NCBI GenBank assembly: GCA_902475865.1
Contig: CABSBK010000050.1
Location: 1 to 7,444 of the forward strand
Length of the DNA: 7,444 nt
Direction: 5' to 3'
DNA from: an uncultured Collinsella sp.
GTDB lineage: Bacteria > Actinomycetota > Coriobacteriia > Coriobacteriales > Coriobacteriaceae
The notes beneath the pieces were generated by a model. The model searched no databases, was not told the DNA's origin, and worked only from the letters and a program-made list of their open reading frames with translations. Shown here piece after piece: positions 1 to 6,103 of the stretch (its first letter is position 1; every line of letters starts with the position of its first letter). The position numbers and the translations under genes were made by a program.

Positions 1-901
1 TAAAGGCGGCGTAGCGCTCAAGGTTCTCGGTGTCGCCCGTGTAGGCGAACAACACCAGCACGCCCAGGCTTACGACTTCGCCGTGCAGGTAGGTGCCCTC
101 ACGCGGAATGCTGCAGGTGGCGTTGTAGAACGCGTGCGCCACGCTCGAGTTGTAGTAGTAATCGTTCTGGTTGGTCAGGTTCGAGACATAGCCCGTGTTG
201 ACCACGATGTCGAGCGCGATCTGCTTGACGGCCTCGCTCGACAGATTCTGACGAACGTCCTCAAGACCCTGAACACCGGAGGTAAACAGCGGCTCGGAGC
301 AGGTGTGGGCAAGAGCCAGGCCAAGGCCGGCGGTGTGCTCCAGGTTGCCGGCGCTCGTGGCGTACTCGACCTCGGGCTGCTTGGACAGGGCGTCGCCCAC
401 GCCGGCCCAAAAGTACTCTGCCGGAGCCTCGGCTATGATCTTGGGATTGATGAAGATGTGCGCCGGTCGGTTGGGGTACGAATAGCCCTCGAGCGATCCA
501 TCGTCGTTGTAGACAACGGCAATGGCGGTCGCGGCCGAGCAGTTAGAGCAAATCGTCGGCACGGTAAAGACGATCTTCTTGAGCTCGATGGCCGCCGTCT
601 TGACGGTGTCGAGTGCCTTGCCGCCGCCACAGGCGATAAGCACGTCTGCCTGCTGGCAAGCGGGGGAGTTCACGACCTTGGCGATATTGGCCCGCGTGCT
701 GTTGGTGCCGTAGACGCGCGTCTCCAGAATCTCGACGTCGGTGCCTGCCAGCGCGGCTTCGATTCCGGGAAGGGCTGCGGCTAGTGCACGTTTGCCGCCA
801 ATAATGGCGACCTTGGTCGCTCCGTACTCGGCCAGTGCTCCGGGCAGCTCGTCAAAGCAGTCTTCGCCGACGGTGTAATCACTCATTTCGATTGTGCGCA
901 T
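1..901 (-). CDS. Iron-containing alcohol dehydrogenase (GldA/HcxA-like), C-terminus cut off
   Basis: This is a group III metal-dependent NAD(P) dehydrogenase, probably cytosolic, that oxidises an alcohol or reduces a carbonyl. The first 300 residues are visible; the family usually has about 350-370. The start ATG is at 901-899, with AAGAAGG five bases upstream; a second ATG at 886 lacks such a site. The nucleotide-binding GGGK is at residues 92-95. The three metal ligands appear to be D170 (GVGDALSK), H256 (VAHAFYN) and H273 (LHGE), spaced almost as in glycerol dehydrogenase. One residue is unusual: where glycerol dehydrogenases have an Asp in a TDAP/NDAP-like motif, this protein has C121 (SNCSAATA). 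The surrounding pattern (VPTI..C...YND.G) resembles E. coli HcxA/YbdH more than GldA. The substrate is therefore unknown. The gene diverges from ileS, and nothing nearby suggests a pathway. Family assignment is firm; exact function is not. Confidence 0.88.
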   Translation of the reverse strand, partial: MRTIEMSDYTVGEDCFDELPGALAEYGATKVAIIGGKRALAAALPGIEAALAGTDVEILETRVYGTNSTRANIAKVVNSPACQQADVLIACGGGKALDTVKTAAIELKKIVFTVPTICSNCSAATAIAVVYNDDGSLEGYSYPNRPAHIFINPKIIAEAPAEYFWAGVGDALSKQPEVEYATSAGNLEHTAGLGLALAHTCSEPLFTSGVQGLEDVRQNLSSEAVKQIALDIVVNTGYVSNLTNQNDYYYNSSVAHAFYNATCSIPREGTYLHGEVVSLGVLVLFAYTGDTENLERYAAF

Positions 902-1022
902 GGCAGCCTTCTTTCGCTCGATAAAGTGCTTACAGGTATTTTGCTCCAAGAGAAGGTCCATGGCCGCAAGAAATTTCGAACGTATAAAACCAGTGTTGAG
1001 GGTTTTTCGCTGGCGGTGACCG

Positions 1023-1031
1023 TGCTACCAT
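1023..1031 (+). promoter_or_regulatory. Extended -10 promoter for the ileS leader
   Basis: TGCTACCAT combines a TGn extension (1023-1025) with a TACCAT -10 hexamer (1026-1031), matching four of six consensus bases. No good -35 hexamer lies at 16-18 bp, which is acceptable for an extended -10 promoter. The predicted transcription start, about 1037-1039, is just before the T-box Stem I begins. That placement is the main support. Confidence 0.5.
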
Positions 1032-1040
1032 ACAGCGCAT

Positions 1041-1344
1041 AAGCGTTGATGGGGACGAGTAGTCGGCCGTCCGCATGCTACAGAGAGCGGGAAGCGCTGA
1101 GAACCCGTGCATGCGACCGATGAAAATCACCCCGGAGCTGCGGTCCCAACGGGCGCGCCGCACAGGCGCGTCTTAGTAGATATCGCCGAGATGGTCGTCG
1201 ATACAGGCCAGCCGAGTAACGGATGCGAGCGCGCGAATACGCGGGCGAGGGCATCTAAGCTGGGTGGTTAAGCGAAGAGCTTTTGCGGGCGTGCAGCCCG
1301 TTTTGTGGCGCTTCGTCCCAGCTTGTAGGGACGGGCGCTTTTTT
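1041..1344 (+). promoter_or_regulatory. T-box riboswitch (tRNA-Ile sensing) of ileS
   Basis: The leader reads uncharged tRNA-Ile and decides whether transcription continues into ileS. Stem I: GGGG 1051-1054 pairs with CCCC 1130-1133. Next is a specifier loop with AGTA (1058-1061) on one side and the AUC codon at 1126-1128 followed by a purine on the other. TCGG 1063-1066 then pairs with CCGA 1117-1120, CGCATG 1072-1077 with CATGCG 1110-1115, and an AGAGA bulge (1082-1086) sits below CGGG/CCCG. The linker holds hairpins at 1139-1162 and 1181-1203. Stem III is GATGC 1222-1226 with GCATC 1251-1255. In the antiterminator, AAGCTGGG 1257-1264 pairs with CCCAGCTT 1317-1324, and GCGAAG 1272-1277 with CTTCGT 1311-1316. 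They flank the seven-base bulge TGGTTAA (1265-1271), whose UGGU complements ACCA. Both the specifier codon and the following gene indicate isoleucine. The upstream limit is approximate. Confidence 0.95.
1308..1344 (+). terminator. T-box regulatory terminator
   Basis: GCGC (1308-1311), one bulged T, then TCGTCCC (1313-1319) pair with GGGACGG (1328-1334) and GCGC (1335-1338), closing an eight-base loop. Six T residues follow (1339-1344). The bases CTTCGTCCC (1311-1319) also form the 3' side of the antiterminator, so the two structures exclude each other. This is the OFF state when tRNA-Ile is charged. Confidence 0.92.
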
Positions 1345-1387
1345 GGTGCCCAGAGGGCGTGCGCGCCCATGTCAAGAAAGGGGTACC

Positions 1388-4192
1388 GTGGCAAACGAGT
1401 ACAAGCAGACGATGAATCTGCCCAAAACCGGATTTCCCATGCGTGCCGGTCTTTCCAAGTCCGAGCCCAAGCGACTCAAGGACTGGCAGGACAACAAGGT
1501 CTACGAGCAGGTTCTGAAGAAGAACGAGGGTCACAAGAAGTTCGTGCTGCACGACGGTCCTCCGTACGCCAACGGCCCGATCCACATCGGCCACGCCATG
1601 AACAAGATCTCCAAGGACATGATCAACCGCTACTGGATGATGCAGGGCTATGAGGTTCCCTATGTCCCCGGTTGGGACTGCCATGGTCAGCCGATCGAGC
1701 ACAAGGTCGAGGAGAAGCTCGGTACCGAGAAGTTCAACCAGACCCCCACGGCCAAGATTCGTGAGCTCTGCAACGAGTTCGCTGTCGAGAACATCGAGCT
1801 GCAGAAGGCCGGTTTCCGTCGTCTGGGCGTGCTCGGCGACTGGGACAACCCCTACCTGACGCTCTATCACCAGCATGACGCCGCCGACATCGAGGTCTTC
1901 AAGTCCATGTTCGATAAGGGCATGATCTATCGCGGCCACAAGCCGGTTCACTGGTGCAAGCACTGCCACACCGCACTCGCCGAGGCCGAGATCGAGTACT
2001 CCGACGAGACGAGCCCGTCCATTTTCGTGCGCTTCGAGATGACCTCCAAGCCCGCCGGCCTCGAGAACTTCGACGGCCCGGTTGACTTTATCATCTGGAC
2101 GACCACGCCGTGGACCATCCCCTCCGACCAGGCCGTTTCCCTTAAGCCCGGCGCCGCCTATGTCGCCGTTGAGCACGAGGGTCGTGCCGAGGTCATGCTT
2201 GAGGACCTGGCTCCCAAGTGCTGTGAGGAGTTTGGTTGGGAGTACACCCCGGTCATGGTCGACGGCAAGCCCTACGTGGTTCCCGCCGAGACCTTCCACC
2301 ACATCCACTACAAGCAGCCGATCTTTGACGGCGTTGAGGGCGTGGCGCTGCTGGCGGATTACGTCGGTGTCGATGACGGTACCGGTATCGTCCACAACTC
2401 GCCCGGCCACGGCGTCGACGACTACTTTGCCTGCCTCAAGGAGGGCATCACCGACATCTGCATGCCGGTCGATGACGACGGCAAGTTCTACACCGGTGAG
2501 GAGTTTGGCACCGGTGGCCCCTTCAGCGGTATGGATACCGATGAGGCCAACCCGCACATCATCGAGTTCCTGCGCGAGCGCGGCACCCTGGTCCTCGAGA
2601 AGAAGATCGCGCACAGCTATCCGCACTGCTGGCGCTGCAAGCACCCGGTGCTCTTCCGTGCTACCGACCAGTGGTTTGTCTCGATGGACAAGACCGGTTT
2701 GCGTGAGCAGGCTGGCAAAGAGGTCCGCGAGAACGTCAAGTGGTATCCGGCCCACGCGGCCAACCGCATCGGTGCCATGGTCGAGCAGCGTCCCGACTGG
2801 TGCATCAGCCGTCAGCGCAACTGGGGCGTGCCTATCCCCAGCTACACCTGCGCCGACTGCGGCGAGAAGGTCATGAACGATGCCACGCTCGACGCCGTCA
2901 TCAAGCTCTTCCATGAGAAGGGCTCCGACGCCTGGTTCACCGACGCTCCCGAGAGCTACCTGGGCGAGGCCTGCGTCTGCCCCAAGTGCGGTGGCCATCA
3001 CCTCAAGGCCGATAAGGATATCCTCGACGTGTGGTGGGACTCCGGCGTGTCTTGGAAGGCCGTCTGCGAGTATCGCCCCGAGCTGGAGTATCCGGCGGAC
3101 GTGTATCTTGAGGGCTCCGACCAGCATCGCGGTTGGTTCCAGAGCTCGCTGCTCACGTCGGTGGGTGCCAACGGCCATGCTCCGTACAAGGCGGTCGTCT
3201 CGCAGGGCTTCACGCTCGACGGCCAGGGCCGCAAGATGTCCAAGTCGCTCGGTAACGTCATCGACCCCAACAAGGTCTGTGATGAGATGGGCGCCGACAT
3301 CATCCGCCTGTGGGTCGCCTCGGTCGATACCAGCTCCGATGTCTCCATCGACCACGAGATCCTTGCTCGTACGTCCGATGCCTACCGTCGTTTCCGCAAC
3401 ACGCTGCGCTTCCTGCTCTCCGAGCTCGAGGGTCAGTTTGAGCCCGAGACCGACGGCGTCGCCTTTGCCGACCTGCTGCCGCTCGACAAGCTCATGGTTG
3501 CCCGTCTGACCCAGGTTCAGGCCGAGGTCGACGATGCCTACGCCAGCTACGAGTTCCCGTGCGCCTACCGTGCGCTCTACGACTTCGTGGTTACCGAGCT
3601 TTCCAACGTGTACCTCGACGCCCTGAAGGACCGTCTGTACTGCGAAAAGCCCGGCTCGCTCGAGCGCCGCAGCGCCCAGACCGTGCTCGCCGAGCTCTTC
3701 TCGATGCTCATGCGCGATTTGCAGCCGATCCTGTCCTACACCGTCGATGAGGCCATGGCCTATGCGCCCGCCGGCTGCGTCGACCACCAGAAGTACGCCG
3801 CGCTGCTCGATTGGTACAAGTCGCCCATCACGGTCGACGAGGCCAATGAGTTCGAGGGCGTGCTCGAGGCTTCGCTCGAGCTCCGTAGCGCCGTGACCAA
3901 GGCCCTTGAGGATGCCCGCTCCGCCGGCACCTTCACCAAGAGCCAGCAGGTCCGTGTCAAGGCGGTCGTTCCCGCTGAGATGTATGCGCTGTTGACCGGC
4001 GACAAGGCGGTCGACCTGGCCGAGTTCTACATCGTCTCCGATGTTGAGCTGACCCAGGGTGAGGAGCTCTCCGTTGCCATCGAGGCTGCCGAGGGCGAGT
4101 GCTGCGACCGTTGCTGGAACTATCGCACCACCGTCGGCGAGTACAACGGCCACGCGCAGATCTGTAAGCGCTGCGCGGAGGCGCTGAACTAG
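1388..4192 (+). CDS. ileS: Isoleucyl-tRNA synthetase
   Basis: This cytosolic class I aminoacyl-tRNA synthetase attaches isoleucine to tRNA-Ile and hydrolyses mischarged valine. The product is 934 residues, close to the E. coli enzyme (938). The GTG start is chosen because AAAGGGG (1377-1383) lies four bases upstream and the N-terminus (ANEYKQTMNLPKTGFPMR) aligns with the family. HIGH is at residues 66-69 and KMSKS at 616-620. The CP1 editing domain shows WTTTPWT (237-243) and GTGIVHNSPGHGVDD (331-345). WCISRQRNWGVP and DVWWDSG are also present. The C-terminal zinc finger has C906, C909, C926 and C929. Further CxxC pairs at 190/193, 414/417, 488/491 and 531/534 suggest more zinc sites. Expression is set by the T-box leader, and a terminator at 4260-4298 ends the unit. 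Codon use is strongly biased to C- and G-ending codons, as expected for a highly expressed gene. Confidence 0.99.
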   Translation: MANEYKQTMNLPKTGFPMRAGLSKSEPKRLKDWQDNKVYEQVLKKNEGHKKFVLHDGPPYANGPIHIGHAMNKISKDMINRYWMMQGYEVPYVPGWDCHGQPIEHKVEEKLGTEKFNQTPTAKIRELCNEFAVENIELQKAGFRRLGVLGDWDNPYLTLYHQHDAADIEVFKSMFDKGMIYRGHKPVHWCKHCHTALAEAEIEYSDETSPSIFVRFEMTSKPAGLENFDGPVDFIIWTTTPWTIPSDQAVSLKPGAAYVAVEHEGRAEVMLEDLAPKCCEEFGWEYTPVMVDGKPYVVPAETFHHIHYKQPIFDGVEGVALLADYVGVDDGTGIVHNSPGHGVDDYFACLKEGITDICMPVDDDGKFYTGEEFGTGGPFSGMDTDEANPHIIEFLRERGTLVLEKKIAHSYPHCWRCKHPVLFRATDQWFVSMDKTGLREQAGKEVRENVKWYPAHAANRIGAMVEQRPDWCISRQRNWGVPIPSYTCADCGEKVMNDATLDAVIKLFHEKGSDAWFTDAPESYLGEACVCPKCGGHHLKADKDILDVWWDSGVSWKAVCEYRPELEYPADVYLEGSDQHRGWFQSSLLTSVGANGHAPYKAVVSQGFTLDGQGRKMSKSLGNVIDPNKVCDEMGADIIRLWVASVDTSSDVSIDHEILARTSDAYRRFRNTLRFLLSELEGQFEPETDGVAFADLLPLDKLMVARLTQVQAEVDDAYASYEFPCAYRALYDFVVTELSNVYLDALKDRLYCEKPGSLERRSAQTVLAELFSMLMRDLQPILSYTVDEAMAYAPAGCVDHQKYAALLDWYKSPITVDEANEFEGVLEASLELRSAVTKALEDARSAGTFTKSQQVRVKAVVPAEMYALLTGDKAVDLAEFYIVSDVELTQGEELSVAIEAAEGECCDRCWNYRTTVGEYNGHAQICKRCAEALN

Positions 4193-4238
4193 TCGTTGGG
4201 GACGTTCTTAAACGACTAGTCTAACAAGAACGTCCCCA
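4189..4238. repeat. Palindrome after ileS with two competing hairpins
   Basis: TGGGGACGTTCTT (4197-4209) is perfectly complementary to AAGAACGTCCCCA (4226-4238), giving a 13-bp stem with a 16-base loop. The loop contains the palindrome GACTAGTC. An overlapping alternative pairs CTAGTCGTT (4189-4197, covering the ileS stop codon) with AACGACTAG (4211-4219); the two cannot form together. There is no T-run, so it is not a classic terminator. A REP-like dispersed palindrome or an mRNA 3'-end stabiliser is possible; only the symmetry is certain. Confidence 0.8.
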
Positions 4239-4259
4239 TTGACTACCTGTGTCACATTC

Positions 4260-4298
4260 AAGCGGCATTCTGTTTTTCGGGATGCCGCTTTCGTTTTT
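4260..4298 (+). terminator. Intrinsic terminator of ileS
   Basis: AAGCGGCAT (4260-4268) pairs with ATGCCGCTT (4282-4290). The stem can be extended by a T-G and a C-G pair, leaving a short T-rich loop. It is followed by TCGTTTTT (4291-4298). It ends the T-box-controlled ileS transcript, so lspA probably has its own promoter. Confidence 0.88.
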
Positions 4299-4408
4299 AG
4301 CTGGTTATTTCGCTTGCGTTGGTGTATATGTCGTGCGTTCAGCGTATGGCAATATAAGATGGTTCTTTGCATTAAACGTAATTCGATTTTTGAGGGTAGG
4401 GGATTTCT
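4299..4408 (+). promoter_or_regulatory. AT-richer leader of lspA, probable promoter region
   Basis: Between the ileS terminator and lspA lie 110 bases visibly richer in A and T than the surrounding coding sequence. TATAAG (4353-4358) is the best -10 candidate, but no convincing -35 sits 17 bp upstream. GGTAGGGG (4395-4402) is the ribosome binding site for lspA. No stable hairpin was found. A promoter is inferred mainly from its position after a terminator. Confidence 0.35.
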
Positions 4409-5008
4409 TTGGGTCGTGGCGCGGATATGACGCCGCCTTTGCGTTGGCGGTTGGGTGTTGCTGGTGGCGTGGCGCTCGTTGTGTTGCTCGTTGACCAGCT
4501 GACCAAGCTTGCGGTTCGTTCCGTGGGCGATGCCCTGCATATGACCGTTATTCCCAGCGTGATCGATTTCCTGTTTGTTCGCAATATCGGAGCCGCCTTT
4601 AGCATGGGTGAGGGGCATGGCATCGCGTTTGCCGTGCTGGCGTTGGCGGTCATTATCGCTATTGCCGTGTACCTCGTTCGTGCGCCCCAGCTCGCCCATC
4701 TTGAGGTTGTAGGCATGGCTATGGTTGCGGGCGGCGCCATCGGTAACGCGATCGACCGCCTCGCCTTTGGCTTCGTGACCGATTTCATTGCCACCACGTT
4801 CATCGACTTTCCTGTCTTTAACGTGGCTGATATCGGCATTACGGTCGGCGTCGTGCTGGCGCTCATTGGTTACATGTTCTTGAGTCCCGCCGCTCGCGAG
4901 GTCGATGCGACTGCCGAGCTCAACGCCCGTGACGAGGCCCGAGCCAAACGCAAAGCTAAGCAGCGTGGGGAGCGTGCCCGCAAGATTCGCGAAAGGAATG
5001 AGCGCTAA
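4409..5008 (+). CDS. lspA: Lipoprotein signal peptidase (signal peptidase II)
   Basis: This membrane aspartic protease cuts signal peptides from prolipoproteins after the lipobox cysteine has been lipidated. From the TTG at 4409 it is 199 residues. GGTAGGGG ends six bases before that TTG; the in-frame ATG at 4427 (193 residues) has only a weak site, so TTG is preferred but not certain. Four membrane segments lie near residues 16-35, 71-90, 97-115 and 139-158. The catalytic aspartates are D116 (GNAIDR) and D141 (FNVADIGI). DQLTK (29-33) and NIGAAFS (59-65) are further family motifs. The protein is longer than the usual 160-170 residues because of a charged, Lys/Arg-rich tail of about 40 residues after the last membrane segment. 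Its stop overlaps the next gene's start in TAATG, implying translational coupling. Confidence 0.97.
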   Translation: MGRGADMTPPLRWRLGVAGGVALVVLLVDQLTKLAVRSVGDALHMTVIPSVIDFLFVRNIGAAFSMGEGHGIAFAVLALAVIIAIAVYLVRAPQLAHLEVVGMAMVAGGAIGNAIDRLAFGFVTDFIATTFIDFPVFNVADIGITVGVVLALIGYMFLSPAAREVDATAELNARDEARAKRKAKQRGERARKIRERNER

Positions 5009-6021
5009 TGGCCGACATCCATATTCTCGTTGCCGACGATTCCGCTGGTCAGCGTCTTGACGCCTATCTGGGTGCCAACGATGGCTGTCCCACGCGCTCT
5101 GCCTGTGCGCATCTGATCGAGGGCGGTGCCGTTGCCGTCAACGGCGAGACCTGCCTGTCAAAAAAGTATGCCGTGCGCTCCGGTGACCGCATCTCGGTCG
5201 ACCTTCCCGAGCCGCACGATCCGACTGACGTGATTCCCGAAGCCATCCCGCTCGACATTCGCTATGAGGACGATTATCTCATTGTACTCTCCAAGCAGCG
5301 CGGCCTGGTGTGCCATCCTGCGCATGGTCATGAGAGCGGTACGCTCGCGAATGCCCTGGTCTATCACTGCGGTATCGACCATCTGGGCACCGTGCAGGGC
5401 GAGGACCGCCCCGGTATTGTGCATCGCCTGGATCGCGATACCTCGGGTCTCATGCTTGCGGCAAAGGACGACGACACCCAGCGCGCGCTCCAAAATCTCA
5501 TCCGCACGCGTACGCTCGACCGTCGCTATATCACACTTGTTCACGGGCACATCGCCATGGACGAGGGCACCATCAACACCGGCATTGCCCGATCGACGCG
5601 CGACCGCGTCAAGATGGCGGTTTCCGATGACCCCTTTGCGCGTCAGGCCATCACGACCTTCAAGGTGCTCGAGCGCTTTGATTCCACGCGTTTCGACGAC
5701 GGCTACACGCTCGTCGAGTGCCACCTGTTTACCGGTCGCACGCATCAGATTCGTGTGCACATGCGCCATATCAACCACGCCTGCGTGGGCGATCCGTTCT
5801 ACGGCAAGTGCGACGCGCGCGCCGATCAGGGTCTGACCAGGCAGTTCCTTCATTCCTGGCGTGTGGCGTTCGACCATCCCGTGACGGGAGAGCGCATTGA
5901 GTGCCGTGATGAGCTGCCGTGGGACCTTGCCGCGGTTCTGGATGACCTGGCCCCGCGTTCGCTCGGCCGCACTGCCGCCGGTGACGAAATTGTCCCGCAG
6001 CTCGGTCTGCTCGAAGCCTAG
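5008..6021 (+). CDS. rluD: RluD-type 23S rRNA pseudouridine synthase
   Basis: A cytosolic RluA-family enzyme that isomerises uridine to pseudouridine in RNA. It has 337 residues, typical for the RluD branch. An S4 RNA-binding domain occupies roughly residues 14-65 (RLDAYL, then VNG and SGDRISVDLP). The catalytic domain follows, with HRLDRDTSG at 139-147, where D142 is the expected catalytic Asp, and GRTHQIRVHM at 243-252. E. coli RluD modifies helix 69 of 23S rRNA (positions 1911, 1915, 1917). That specificity is inferred here from the domain layout and the neighbouring lspA, which matches the lspA-ylyB pair of Bacillus. GAAAGGA (4991-4997) lies ten bases before the ATG, and the start overlaps the lspA stop by one base. 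Other RluA-family specificities cannot be excluded from sequence alone. No terminator follows. Confidence 0.93.
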   Translation: MADIHILVADDSAGQRLDAYLGANDGCPTRSACAHLIEGGAVAVNGETCLSKKYAVRSGDRISVDLPEPHDPTDVIPEAIPLDIRYEDDYLIVLSKQRGLVCHPAHGHESGTLANALVYHCGIDHLGTVQGEDRPGIVHRLDRDTSGLMLAAKDDDTQRALQNLIRTRTLDRRYITLVHGHIAMDEGTINTGIARSTRDRVKMAVSDDPFARQAITTFKVLERFDSTRFDDGYTLVECHLFTGRTHQIRVHMRHINHACVGDPFYGKCDARADQGLTRQFLHSWRVAFDHPVTGERIECRDELPWDLAAVLDDLAPRSLGRTAAGDEIVPQLGLLEA

Positions 6022-6039
6022 CCAGTATTAGGTGGTTTC

Positions 6040-6066
6040 TTGAACTCGGTAAGCCTGCGGTAAGAT
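6040..6066 (+). promoter_or_regulatory. Candidate promoter for the glycosyltransferase gene
   Basis: TTGAAC (6040-6045) and TAAGAT (6061-6066) resemble -35 and -10 hexamers, but the 15-bp spacer is short. The 82-base gap between rluD and the next start contains no terminator, so read-through from lspA-rluD is an equally good explanation. Confidence 0.3.
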
Positions 6067-6103
6067 ATACGATTGTTTACGTAACGCGTTGCTGGGAGCC
6101 TGC

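Noticed and set aside
83..784. A 233-codon plus-strand open frame over the dehydrogenase gene
   Set aside because: The opposite strand encodes a clear dehydrogenase with all motifs; this frame is its antisense shadow.
923..952. A possible minus-strand promoter for the dehydrogenase (TTGGAG, 18 bp, TTTATC)
   Set aside because: Each hexamer matches consensus at only about three of six positions, too weak to report as a feature.
1268..4153. A 961-codon open frame on the minus strand, antisense to nearly all of ileS
   Set aside because: It results from the strong codon bias of ileS. The product has no recognisable motifs, is repetitive in V, L, G and D, and its start lies inside the T-box.
4197..4238. 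The 13-bp palindrome as the ileS terminator
   Set aside because: No T-run follows it, and a proper terminator is present 22 bases further on.
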